From Streptomyces marianii (GTDB lineage Bacteria; Actinomycetota; Actinomycetes; Streptomycetales; Streptomycetaceae), in assembly GCF_005795905.1 (NCBI RefSeq), contig NZ_VAWE01000001.1, positions 2,266,501-2,330,500 on the forward strand: DNA of 64,000 bases. The letters run 5' to 3'. The number at the start of each line of letters is the position of its first letter. Position 1 is the first letter of the stretch. The translations under genes and the position numbers were made by a program. Positions 9,564 through 17,716 of this stretch are shown here, in pieces. The notes beneath the pieces are model-generated. The model searched no databases. It was not told the DNA's origin and worked only from the letters and a program-made list of their open reading frames with translations.

Positions 9564-10985
9564 ATGAATCGCGGACGACGAGTCGTGACGACGGCGCTGG
9601 CAGCGGTGCTGCTGGTGGCGCTGGCCCCGGTGGCGGCCCGGGCGGCGGTCTGGCCGGTGGGCCCGCCCCGCCCCGCGGTGGTACGGGGCTGGGAACCGCC
9701 GCCCTCCCCGTACGGGCGGGGCCACCGCGGGGTGGACCTGGCGGCTCCCCCCGGCACCGAGGTGCGCGCCGCCGCGCCGGGGCGGGTGTCCTTCGCGGGA
9801 CCCGTGGCGGGACGCGGTGTGCTGTCGATCGAGCTGACGGGGACGGGCGACTTCCCGCTGCGCACGACATACGAGCCGGTGCGACCCCTGGTCCCACCGG
9901 GCGCCGTGGTGGCCGAGGGGCAGGTCGTGGCGGTGGTGGCGGCGGGTTCCTCGCACTGTCCGGGCGGGTGTCTGCACTGGGGGCTCCGGCAGGGCGAGGT
10001 GTACCTCGATCCGCTCTCCCTCCTGCCCGCGTCTGCCTTGCGACGGGGCCCGTCCCGACTGCTCCCGGTCTTCGGAGTGCCCCTGCCGCCGAGGGCTCCG
10101 GGGGTGGCCGCACCGGGGCTCGCCGAGGCGTCGGCGGCACCGTCCCGGGCCGGTGCGGACACGGTCATGGCCCTGGTACTGACAGTGGTGGCGTTCTTCT
10201 CGCACCGTGCGCTTCGCCTTGGGCGCCGGTCTGATCGGCGGGGCGGGGACGTGGGGCACGGCCCCGGAGAGGGGGTAGGGGTCGCAGCCGGGCCGGGGTG
10301 GCGCCGACGCTGCGGAGCCGGGCGGAGGCCCGGAGCACGGCGCAGGCGGGCGGAGGCACCTGTGGTTTCCGGGGCCGAGGTTCAGGGCGGTGCCGTACCG
10401 GACGGCGCAGGCGCCTCGGGGACGCCGATACGGGACCGGGCGGGAGCGCCGTGGAGGTGGGGGCGCGGGTGCCGGGGGCGCGGGGGTGGCCGGCGCGCAC
10501 CGGTCCGGGGCCGACGGTCGCGAGGCCGGTTCAGGACCCGCCGAGGGCGTGTTTCGGAAGTAGCGTCGTCCGCCCCTGCCCAGACGGGGCCTTCGAAACA
10601 CGGCCCAGCTGTATTGCCCTGTGAGGTCGGCGACCTCCGGGGAGGCTTTGTCCCCGTGGCGCATTCGGAACAGTCCGGGCCGCACCGGGCGGCTCACCTG
10701 TCGAATGGGCCGTCCCAGCCCCGGCGGAAAGGGCGAGGCGCGCCCGGGGGCGGGGACGAGGATCCCGGCGGAACCGAGTCAGAGGTCCCCGAGTCCCGGA
10801 ATTCCCGCTGGGCTCGAAGCTCCCGGAGGGCACGGAGATCCCAGGAGGCTCGGAGGTGCCGGAGGTGCCAGGAGGCACGGAGGTGCCGGAGGCCTCGGGT
10901 GATGAGATGCGCGACAGGCCCGGGCCGGCAGTGCCCGGCGAGCACGGGCCCGAACCGACCAGAGCGCGGTCGGGCCGAACTCTGA
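9564..10985 (+). CDS. Secreted M23-family (LytM-type) metallopeptidase; C-terminal half doubtful
   Basis: The N-terminal half is a convincing murein endopeptidase. A signal peptide (MNRGRRVVTTALAAVLLVAL, cleavage near ARA-AVW) is followed by the M23 zinc motifs GHRGVDLAAPPGTEV (HxxxD) and CLHWGLRQG, then a possible membrane helix ALVLTVVAFF near residue 205. From about position 10200 to the stop the frame runs on for some 260 Arg/Gly/Pro-rich residues with no domain. It also crosses a 55-base hairpin repeat at 10548-10602. Part of this tail is probably a loss of the original stop or a frameshift and may not be genuine protein. It is transcribed divergently from rpsB. The start at 9564 is preferred because it gives the signal peptide. 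Confidence 0.7.
   Translation: MNRGRRVVTTALAAVLLVALAPVAARAAVWPVGPPRPAVVRGWEPPPSPYGRGHRGVDLAAPPGTEVRAAAPGRVSFAGPVAGRGVLSIELTGTGDFPLRTTYEPVRPLVPPGAVVAEGQVVAVVAAGSSHCPGGCLHWGLRQGEVYLDPLSLLPASALRRGPSRLLPVFGVPLPPRAPGVAAPGLAEASAAPSRAGADTVMALVLTVVAFFSHRALRLGRRSDRRGGDVGHGPGEGVGVAAGPGWRRRCGAGRRPGARRRRAEAPVVSGAEVQGGAVPDGAGASGTPIRDRAGAPWRWGRGCRGRGGGRRAPVRGRRSRGRFRTRRGRVSEVASSAPAQTGPSKHGPAVLPCEVGDLRGGFVPVAHSEQSGPHRAAHLSNGPSQPRRKGRGAPGGGDEDPGGTESEVPESRNSRWARSSRRARRSQEARRCRRCQEARRCRRPRVMRCATGPGRQCPASTGPNRPERGRAEL
10548..10602. repeat. Long imperfect hairpin, possible interspersed repeat
   Basis: Arms CGTGTTTCGGAAG (10548-10560) and CTTCGAAACACG (10591-10602) differ by one base insertion. An inner GCCCC/GGGGC stem (10572-10590) sits between them. 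The structure looks like an intergenic repeat or terminator yet lies inside the open M23 frame. Confidence 0.5.
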
Positions 10986-11026
10986 CGAGGGCCCGAACCG
11001 ATCCGAGCAGGGTCCGGAGCGGGGGC

Positions 11027-11611
11027 TCAGTCCCCCAGCACCCCGTGGAGCGCCATCGAGACCGCGGCCTCGGCGATGGAGGAGGGGTCCTCGGCTGCGC
11101 CCAGCTCGATACGGCGCACCGCCGCGTCCACGACCCCCTGGAGGAGCATGGCCGCCAGGCGGGGCTGCCGGTGTCCCAGGTCCCCGAGCGCCTCCACGAT
11201 CATGGCGATCAGCCCACCGTGCGCGGCGCGGATCTTCTCCCGGGCGCCGTCGTCCAGCTCGCTCGCCGAGATCGCGACGACCGCCCGGTGGCGCCGGTCG
11301 CCGACGAGTTCCAGCTGACGGCGCACATACGCCTCGACCTTGCCCTCGGGCGTGTCCGAGGCCGCCATGGCGGCCTCGACCTCCGCCGCCCAGACCGGGA
11401 AGTCGACAGCACACAGCTCTTCGACCACCGCGGCGCGGGAGCGGAAGTACTCGTACACGGAGGACCTGGCCAGGCCCGTGCGCTCGGCGAGGGCGGGGAA
11501 GGTCAGCGACTCCGTCCCGCCTTCGGACAGCAGGGAACGCGCGGCGTCCAGCAGGGCGGCACGCTGCATGGTCCGGTGCTCGGCCACGGAGGCCGCTCGA
11601 ATCCTTGGCAC
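11027..11611 (-). CDS. TetR-family transcriptional regulator
   Basis: A 194-residue repressor-type protein. The N-terminal TetR DNA-binding domain is clear: ALLDAARSLLSEGGTESLTF, LAERTGLARSSVYEYFRSR (recognition helix) and AVVEEL. The C-terminal all-helical part would bind an unknown ligand and form the dimer. Start GTG at 11611. The gene lies between the M23 peptidase and whiG, a conserved streptomycete position; its targets cannot be read from sequence. Confidence 0.93.
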   Translation of the reverse strand: MPRIRAASVAEHRTMQRAALLDAARSLLSEGGTESLTFPALAERTGLARSSVYEYFRSRAAVVEELCAVDFPVWAAEVEAAMAASDTPEGKVEAYVRRQLELVGDRRHRAVVAISASELDDGAREKIRAAHGGLIAMIVEALGDLGHRQPRLAAMLLQGVVDAAVRRIELGAAEDPSSIAEAAVSMALHGVLGD

Positions 11612-11708
11612 GGGACCACTTTACGGCGACGGCGGCGCGCACGGGCGGACAGTGACGGTTCGGCACCGCGGCCTGCCCGCTTCCCCGGGCCGCCCCGACC
11701 CGTGGGGC

Positions 11709-12545
11709 TCATCGGGCGACATCCGCCAGCTTCGCCCTGAGCTGCAGCACGGACTTGGTGTGGATCTGGCTGACCCGGCTCTCGGTGACGCCCAGGACGT
11801 TGCCGATCTCGGCCAGGGTCAGGCCCTCGTAGTAGTAGAGAGTGACGACGGTCTTCTCCCGGTCGGGAAGCGTGTTGATCGCGCGGGCGAGGAGGCGCCG
11901 CAGCTCGCGGTCCTCGGCCACCTCGACCGGGTCGTCGGCGGCGGTGTCCTCCAGGGTGTCCATGAGGCTGAGCCGGTCGCCGCCCTCACCCCCGACGTGG
12001 AGAAGTTCCTCCAGGGCGACGACGTTCGCCAGCGACAACTGGCTGAAGACGGAATGAAGGTCCTCGAGCGAGATACCCATCTCCGCGGCGACCTCACTCT
12101 CGGAGGGGGTGCGCCGCAGTTGCGCCTCCAGCGTGGCGTACGCCCGCTCGACGTTGCGGGCCTTCTGCCGCACCGAGCGCGGGATCCAGTCCAGCGCCCT
12201 CAACTCGTCGATCATGGCGCCCCGGATGCGGGTGATCGCATACGTCTCGAACTTGATCGAGCGCTCGATGTCGAACTTCTCGATCGCGTCGATGAGTCCG
12301 AAGACGCCGGAGGAGACGAAGTCGGCCTGCTCGACGTTGGACGGCAGTCCGACGCTCACCCGGCCCGCGACGTACTTCACCAACGGCGAGTAGTGCAGGA
12401 TCAGCTGCTCCCGCAACCGGTCGTCGCCGGTGGCCTTGTACGACCGCCACAGCTCTTCGAGCGACGAGGGCGCGGGCGGCCGCACGGAACCACGGGCAGC
12501 GGGGGGAACTGCCGCGTGGTCAGACCCGGAGGTGTGCTGGGGCAT
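11709..12545 (-). CDS. whiG: RNA polymerase sigma factor WhiG (FliA/sigma-28 type)
   Basis: Sigma factor that starts spore formation in aerial hyphae; in Streptomyces it is held inactive by an anti-sigma. The 278-residue protein has region 2 ([56 protein letters not shown]), region 3 ([16 protein letters not shown]) and region 4.2 with the helix-turn-helix [20 protein letters not shown]. Such a match to WhiG, next to dprA, comM and rpsB, leaves little doubt. It is intact and upstream of the prophage-induced break in this strand's gene order. Confidence 0.97.
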   Translation of the reverse strand: MPQHTSGSDHAAVPPAARGSVRPPAPSSLEELWRSYKATGDDRLREQLILHYSPLVKYVAGRVSVGLPSNVEQADFVSSGVFGLIDAIEKFDIERSIKFETYAITRIRGAMIDELRALDWIPRSVRQKARNVERAYATLEAQLRRTPSESEVAAEMGISLEDLHSVFSQLSLANVVALEELLHVGGEGGDRLSLMDTLEDTAADDPVEVAEDRELRRLLARAINTLPDREKTVVTLYYYEGLTLAEIGNVLGVTESRVSQIHTKSVLQLRAKLADVAR

Positions 12546-12800
12546 GCGTTGCCTTTGAGCCGTTCTGCTGTGGGGCGTGTCGGGACGGGTTGTCTTGGCC
12601 GGTGGCTGGGCTGTGAACCTGGCGAGCGTAGCGTGACTGGGGGATTGCGGTGCGCGAACGGCGGCGGATCGCGCTTCGGTGGGTGTGTACCGTCGGCCAC
12701 ATCTTCGAACGAGGGCCGGAGCAACGGGCGCCGGGCCTCGCGGTCCCGCTGAAGTGCCGCCGGGGCCATCAGGCTCACCCTTTCACCCGAATGCCCCGGA

Positions 12801-13967
12801 TCAAGCACCGCCTCGCCGGGCGTTCGAGCCCGTTGTCGCGGCTGCGGCCAACTGCCAGCGGTCCCCGCGGCGTTCGACGAAGCCCAGGGAGTGCAGCTCG
12901 TACAGCCTCGCGAGGGCGTCGTCGGGCGTGGTCCCGGCCCGCTCGGCGACGTTCCGGCCGTCGAGGGCGCCGTTGGCCGGGAGGGCCTCCAGGACCCGTG
13001 CACAGCCGGGCCCGAGCAGATCCCGCGGGAGGACAGGACCGCGGCGCGCGGGGGCGAGATCGCCGATGTCGCCGACCAGTTCGACCACTTCGTCGGCGTC
13101 GGTGACCAGCACCGCACCGGTGCGCAGCAGTTCGTGCACCCCTGCGGAGAGTCCGCTCGTCACCGGGCCGGGAACGCCCATGGTGAACCGGCCGAGGCGC
13201 TCCGCGGCACGTGCCGTGGCGAGTGAACCGCTCCGGTACTCGGCCTCCACGACGACCGTGCCCCGGGACAGGGCGGCGATGACCCGGTTCCGCAGCACGA
13301 ACCTGCTGCGGGTGGGGTGGGCTCCTGGCGGCAACTCCGCCACCACCAAGCCCTGTTCGACCACACGGCGGAGCAACTCGGCATGGCCGCTGGGATAGAC
13401 GGCGTCCACCCCGCAGGCCAGTACCGCGACCGTCGCGCCCTCCGCGGACAGTGCGCCTCGGTGGGCTGCGGCGTCGATCCCGTAGGCGGCGCCGGAGACG
13501 ACGACCCAGCCGCGCTCGGCGAGACCCGAGGCGACACGCCCCGAAACGTGGGCCCCGTACGGGGTGCACGCTCTCGCACCCACCACGGCCACCGAGCGCA
13601 GGGCCCACATCCGCAGGTCGGGGCGGCCCCGCACCCAGAGCCCGACCGGCCTTGCGTCTCCGAGGTCGTCCAGTTGCCCCGGCCACTCCTGATCCCCCGG
13701 ACACAGGAAGCGCCCGCCCAGTTCGGCCACCCGCTCGAGATCGCACTCCGGACGTGCCGCCGCGGCCCGCATCCGGTAGCCCCCGATCCGCCGCTTCCCC
13801 GCACCTGGAAGGGCGCCCTCATCCAGGGCGGGCGCCGTGAGGCGGGCCAGCAGCTCCACCGGGCCGTGCCGGCGCAGCCATCTCCCCGCGTGTTCATCAC
13901 CCGGTTCGACGACCCTCGTCAACGCGGCACGCGCCCTGCGCTCCTCCTCGCCGACGCCGGCGGTCAC
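12801..13967 (-). CDS. dprA: DNA-processing protein A (DprA/Smf)
   Basis: Loads RecA on incoming single-stranded DNA. The 388-residue protein has the Rossmann-fold core with SVAVVGARACTPYG, VVSGAAYGIDAAAHRGAL, AVLACGVDAVYPSGHAEL and the basic SRFVLRNRVIAALSRG, then a winged-helix C-terminal part (DGRNVAERAGTTPDDALARL). I place the start at GTG 13967, which has GAGGGGAG upstream and follows the comM stop by 58 bases; the long upstream frame overlaps comM and is rejected. Because the prophage lies in comM, dprA is separated from the yraN-side promoter by 42 kb and must be read from inside the prophage or from a local promoter. Confidence 0.93.
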   Translation of the reverse strand: MTAGVGEEERRARAALTRVVEPGDEHAGRWLRRHGPVELLARLTAPALDEGALPGAGKRRIGGYRMRAAAARPECDLERVAELGGRFLCPGDQEWPGQLDDLGDARPVGLWVRGRPDLRMWALRSVAVVGARACTPYGAHVSGRVASGLAERGWVVVSGAAYGIDAAAHRGALSAEGATVAVLACGVDAVYPSGHAELLRRVVEQGLVVAELPPGAHPTRSRFVLRNRVIAALSRGTVVVEAEYRSGSLATARAAERLGRFTMGVPGPVTSGLSAGVHELLRTGAVLVTDADEVVELVGDIGDLAPARRGPVLPRDLLGPGCARVLEALPANGALDGRNVAERAGTTPDDALARLYELHSLGFVERRGDRWQLAAAATTGSNARRGGA

Positions 13968-14025
13968 GACCCGGCTCCCCTCACCGCGCCCGGGCACCGG
14001 TCCGGGCCGTGCCCACGCACGGGGC

Positions 14026-15414
14026 TCACCGCTCGGCTCCGATCCCCGCCGGGACACCCCGTGCGATGCCCGTGCGCAGTTGGAGTGCCAGGTCCACGTC
14101 CCGGGTGCCGGGCCGGTCGCGGCCCGCGAGATCGGCGATCGTCCAGGCGACCCGGAGCACACGGTCCATGCCCCGCGCGGTGAGCAGTCCCCGCTCCATG
14201 TCCCGCTCGGCCGCGGCGAGCGCGCCGGGAGCGGTGTGCCAGCGGGTACGCAGCTCATGCCCGGGAACCTCGCTGTTCGCGCGCCACGGGGTCCCATCCA
14301 GCCGGGCGGACGCTCTGTCCCGTGCCTCGCCGACCCGGGCCGCGACGACCGCGGACGGCTCTCCCCGGCCGCCCCTGCCCAGCAGGTCGGCCCGGTTGAC
14401 CGGCTCCACCTCGACTCGCAGGTCGACCCGGTCGAGCAGGGGTCCCGAGAGCCGCGCCTGGTACCGCCGGATCAGCGAGGCGGGGCAGTCGCATCCCGCG
14501 CCGTGCAGGGTGTGGCGGCCGCACGGGCAGGGGTTGGCAGCCAGAACCATGAGGAACCGGGCGGGCAGCCGGAGCACCCCCGCGCTCCTCGCGACGACCA
14601 CATGACCCGATTCAAGGGGCTGGCGAAGGGCGTCGAGCGCCTTGGCGGAGAACTCCGGGGCCTCGTCCAGGAACAGGACGCCCCGGTGCGCCAGGGACAC
14701 GGCGCCGGGTCTCGGCATGCCCTGACCACCGCCCACGAGGGACTGCATCGTCGCCGAATGGTGCGGAGCGCAGTAGGGCGGCATGCGCACCAGGGGCTCG
14801 CCGGGCGGGAGGATGCCCGCGACCGAATGGACGGCGGTGACCTCGAGGGACTCCCTGCGGGTGAGCGGCGGGAGCACGGACGCGAGCCGCTCCGCCAGCA
14901 TCGTCTTCCCCGCGCCCGGAGGGCCCTGGAGCAGCAGGTGGTGCCCCCCGGCCGCGGCGACCTCGACGGCGGTTCGCGCCCCGTGCTGCCCGGCCACGTC
15001 GGCCAGGTCCGGAAGGGAGCCCTCGCCCTGCCCCGGACCGGCGGCGAGCCCCGTGCCCACGCCGGCACCGGGGACCGTGAGTCCGGCGAGCATGGCGTCG
15101 GGCCGGCCGTCACCGTCCGGCTGCTCCTCCGGCACCGGCTCGTCGTTCAGCACCGCGATGAGCTGACGCAGGCTGCGCACCCCGAGGACCGAGACGCCCG
15201 GGACGAGCGAGGCCTCTCCCGCGGTCCGCTCGGGTACGACGACCTGCCGGTACCCTGCCTCCGCCGCGGCGAGCACCGCGGGAAGGACGCCCCGCACGGG
15301 GCGCACCCTCCCGTCGAGACCCAACTCGCCGAGGAGTACGAGATCCGCGATGGCCCTGGGATCGACCCGCTCGGCGGCGCCGAGGACGGCGCAGGCGACG
15401 GCGAGATCGAAGCC
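14026..15414 (-). pseudogene. comM: comM/yifB (Mg-chelatase-like AAA ATPase), 3' part, split by the prophage
   Basis: This piece encodes residues 80-541 of ComM/YifB, a branch-migration type AAA+ helicase. Visible are the Lon-like N-terminal part from FDLAVACAVLGAAERVDP, Walker A GPPGAGKTMLAERL, Walker B GVLFLDEAPEFSAKALDALR, sensor regions and the Cys cluster PCPCGRHTLHGAGCDCP. It has lost its start: reading upstream across attL meets a stop codon after a few codons. The first internal start is at 15324, so a 432-residue protein is conceivable but would miss the conserved N-terminus. Joined to the fragment at 57555-57799 it forms a complete uninterrupted frame. Confidence 0.95.
15404..15414. 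other. attL core (left attachment site)
   Basis: AGATCGAAGCC here matches AGGTCGAAGCC at 57552-57562 with one difference. To the left the sequence is comM; to the right it is phage. The inverted half-element AAAGACAG (15420-15427) pairs with CTGTCTTT at 57530-57537 in the reconstructed attP. Confidence 0.9.
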
Positions 15415-15461
15415 TAATGAAAGACAGGTCTAACGCAGCAGCTCAGAGGGTTGCCAGGGGG

Positions 15462-15917
15462 TCAGCAGGGCTCGTCGAGGTCAGCGTCACCAGTCCCCCG
15501 CGTGATCCAGATTTCATTGCGGACCATCTTGGTGAGGATCCACGTCATCTCGGCCTCAAGACGCGGACTGGCGTGCCCCTCACAGATGAGCCAGACATGC
15601 CCCGATGGCCGTTCGATCGATAGGAGCAGGCTGCCGGCAGGAAAGGTGCCGACGGGCGCGAGTTGCCAGCCAGCTTGGAGGATGCGGCGGGGGTGGACGC
15701 GATTCTCGGGCGTGTCGGGCAGTCGGTACCACTGCCCCGTCGCCATCCTGGATGCCTGCTGGGCGGTGAAGTCGTCGAGGATCTGCTGGCTGGCGTGTCC
15801 TGGTTCGATGATGACGTGGATGCCGCCGTCAGGGCCTGGTCGGATGTCGGCGATGCGGCCGATGGGCAGTTCGCCTGGCTCGGCGAACCTGAAGAGGACT
15901 TCGATGACCTTGTACAT
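15462..15917 (-). CDS. Hypothetical protein at the prophage left end
   Basis: A 151-residue soluble protein of unknown function starting MYKVIEVLFRFAEPGELPIG. The start at 15917 has GGAGGAG upstream; a longer in-frame start at 15986 is rejected. It contains a segment HVIIEPGHASQQILDDFTAQQASRM and a second half rich in Trp and hydrophobic strands. It lies downstream of the repressor on the same strand and is the last gene before attL, so it is probably expressed in the lysogen. Candidate lysogenic-conversion or exclusion gene by position only. Confidence 0.75.
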   Translation of the reverse strand: MYKVIEVLFRFAEPGELPIGRIADIRPGPDGGIHVIIEPGHASQQILDDFTAQQASRMATGQWYRLPDTPENRVHPRRILQAGWQLAPVGTFPAGSLLLSIERPSGHVWLICEGHASPRLEAEMTWILTKMVRNEIWITRGTGDADLDEPC

Positions 15918-16085
15918 GATGCTCCTCCCCGCCCCGGCGCATCCTAATCCGCACGCCAGTTCGAACCGGCATGTGGCCGGAGCCATTGCTTCCGCCCCCC
16001 AGGCGGAGAACCATCATGCACGGGATCTTCGCACTTTCAACAGACCAAAACCGAAAGTTACAAGCCGTCAGCTTTCGGTCGAAGT

Positions 16086-16505
16086 TCAGCCCCGCTGGAA
16101 CCTCTCCACCAGCTCCAACACCTTGCGCTGATCTTCGGGCGACAGGTCATTGAAGCCGGGGACCGTCGCCCGAACTTTTCGATCACGGCTGTACACCGAA
16201 TCCATGCCGAAGAACTGCGCAGCGGCAGCGTCCTGAACCCTATGAAGCGGCACCCTCAGGCCCGCAGCCAGTGCCCGCAGCTCGGGGATTCGTGGCGGCT
16301 TGACCCGCTCGCCGGCCAAAAGGTTACCGAGAGTGCTTCGCGTCCAGAGAGGCCCAGCCTCTGGCTCCTTCGCGTCGATGCACGCCGCCGCGAGTGCGCG
16401 GACACTGATCCCGAGCTCGGCAGTGCGGTCCCGCACGAGGTCGGCAAGGTCCGTTCTCTCCTCGGACGAGTCGGTGGGGGGTGGCGTCTCGTCGATCATC
16501 AGCAT
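16086..16505 (-). CDS. Putative phage repressor, XRE/Cro-CI type
   Basis: A 139-residue DNA-binding protein. A helix-turn-helix is seen in the first half (LADLVRDRTAELGISVRALAAAC, then RSTLGNLLAGERVKPPRIPELRALA), followed by a short acidic C-terminal tail FNDLSPEDQRKVLELVERFQ that may serve dimerisation. There is no protease domain of the LexA/CI kind. It is transcribed leftward, divergent from the early operon, across an intergenic region with several dyad operators. That position and domain make it the likely immunity repressor. Confidence 0.8.
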   Translation of the reverse strand: MLMIDETPPPTDSSEERTDLADLVRDRTAELGISVRALAAACIDAKEPEAGPLWTRSTLGNLLAGERVKPPRIPELRALAAGLRVPLHRVQDAAAAQFFGMDSVYSRDRKVRATVPGFNDLSPEDQRKVLELVERFQRG

Positions 16506-16612
16506 GTTCCCGTCTCCAGGTCGCTATGGGCTGCCCGATGTCCATGTGACCACTGATACGCGAGCGGGATAGTCCCTGCTCAGCACATCCGCGCGACTCA
16601 CTTACTGGCCAC

Positions 16613-16749
16613 AGTGTCCAGGTTCTTAGGCAAGCCTGGCCACCCCACCCCGGGACTTTGACCAAATCCGCACGAACAATGTGCCCAGAAATCTGGACAC
16701 TCCGACCAACTTTCTGGCACGCTGTGAGTGTCCAAATTTTTGGTCACTC
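16613..16749. promoter_or_regulatory. Immunity operator/promoter region with repeated dyads
   Basis: Two 20-bp dyads of the form GTGNCCARA-NN-TYTGGNCAC are present: GTGCCCAGAAATCTGGACAC (16681-16700) and GTGTCCAAATTTTTGGTCAC (16728-16747). A weaker one lies between them (16702-16720, ACCAACTTTCTGGCAC) and a half site AGTGTCCAGG is at 16613-16622. A -35-like TTGACC is at 16658-16663. Two dyads start 47 bases apart, nearly on the same DNA face. They lie between the repressor gene and the first early gene, where repressor and Cro would compete. Confidence 0.7.
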
Positions 16750-16768
16750 CAGCTCTTGAGGTCGCCCT

Positions 16769-17062
16769 ATGCACCTTGCACAGCGATACCGCCTGGTCAG
16801 CCCCACCCTGCTCCGCACCCTCATGGAACGGACCGGCGCCGGCTCCAGAGTCTCCGGCCGCGAACTCGCCACCCGAGTGGGCGTCTCCCACGGCCTGATT
16901 ACCAACCTGCTCAACGGCATCACCAAGACCACCCGCGCGGAGGTCGCGCAGGGAATCTGCCGCGTCATCGGCGTCGACCTGCTGATCCTGTGGGCCCCCA
17001 CAGGGCGTTCCGTCCCGGCTGATGACATCGACAACCAGCCAACGACTGTGGTGCTGGCGTGA
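16769..17062 (+). CDS. Small HTH DNA-binding protein (Cro-like), first early gene
   Basis: A 97-residue protein with a clear XRE-type helix-turn-helix: SGRELATRVGVSHGLITNLLNGITKTTRAEVAQGICRVIGVDL. GAGG lies eight bases before the ATG. As the first rightward gene facing the repressor it could act as Cro or as an early activator. The alternative is an excisionase-like accessory factor; the context favours Cro. Confidence 0.85.
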   Translation: MHLAQRYRLVSPTLLRTLMERTGAGSRVSGRELATRVGVSHGLITNLLNGITKTTRAEVAQGICRVIGVDLLILWAPTGRSVPADDIDNQPTTVVLA

Positions 17063-17247
17063 GCGCCCCCGAGCCGTTCGATGCCGACGCTGCCAGGCGC
17101 CGATTCGGACAGGGCGCAATCGAGGCGCTCCGTCGGCTTGTAGACGCCGCGCCCCCGCTCTGCCCCGAACAGCGCGCACATCTGCGGGCCGTGTTCGAGT
17201 CCGCTCGACCGAGTCCCTCCGCATCAGCGCCTCGTCGAGCTGCATAG
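17059..17247 (+). CDS. Small hypothetical protein
   Basis: A 62-residue protein whose GTG overlaps the previous stop (GTGA). One amphipathic region FGQGAIEALRRLVDAAP and LCPEQRAHLRAVFESAR; the tail is Ser/Ala/Pro-rich. Function unknown; translational coupling to the HTH gene suggests it is real. Confidence 0.65.
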   Translation: MSAPEPFDADAARRRFGQGAIEALRRLVDAAPPLCPEQRAHLRAVFESARPSPSASAPRRAA

Positions 17248-17326
17248 CCCATGAATCGGGGCCGCCCGGACGGCCAGGTCCGAGGGCCCCTCAGCTCACC
17301 CCACCACACAAGAAATGAGGCTCACC

Positions 17327-17716
17327 GTGAACACCAAGCCTACCGACCTTCCAGGTCGCACCGGGTTCACCGGTCACCGCGACATCCCGTTCGCCACCCG
17401 CTATGTGATGCGGGAGAAGAACGAGGCCCGCGTTGAGATCGACGCAAACGAGCACTGGCTGCCCACCCCGAACATGCAGGCCCGCCACGACGGCGTGCGG
17501 ATCCTCACCACAAACATCGAGGACCTCGGCCGCTGGCTGGAGGCCCACGGCGGCGAGATCACGACCAGCGAGGCCGGTGACGGCATCCAGGTGTGGACCC
17601 TGCGCACGGCCACCGACGTGTGGCCGGACGGGTCGCGGGTGCCGGTGCTGGTGTCAGTGCTGGTGCCGGACGACTTCCCGATGATGCCGGAGATCCGCGC
17701 GGCGGTGGCGGCATGA
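17327..17716 (+). CDS. Hypothetical early protein
   Basis: A 129-residue soluble protein. I chose GTG 17327 because GAGG (17317-17320) is well placed for it; an ATG at 17315 overlaps that site. Contains RYVMREKNEARVEIDANEHWLP and a beta-rich second half (VWTLRTATDVWPDGSRVPVLVS). Stop overlaps the next start (ATGA). No family recognised. Confidence 0.75.
   Translation: MNTKPTDLPGRTGFTGHRDIPFATRYVMREKNEARVEIDANEHWLPTPNMQARHDGVRILTTNIEDLGRWLEAHGGEITTSEAGDGIQVWTLRTATDVWPDGSRVPVLVSVLVPDDFPMMPEIRAAVAA

Noticed and set aside
12650..13105. Forward open frame between whiG and dprA
   Set aside because: Its first part overlaps the whiG upstream region and the rest is antisense to dprA; there is no domain.
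14026..15324. The 3' comM part as an independent functional gene with start at 15324
   Set aside because: Its frame continues without a break into attL and matches ComM from residue 80 on; the internal start removes conserved N-terminal sequence, so a split gene is the better explanation.
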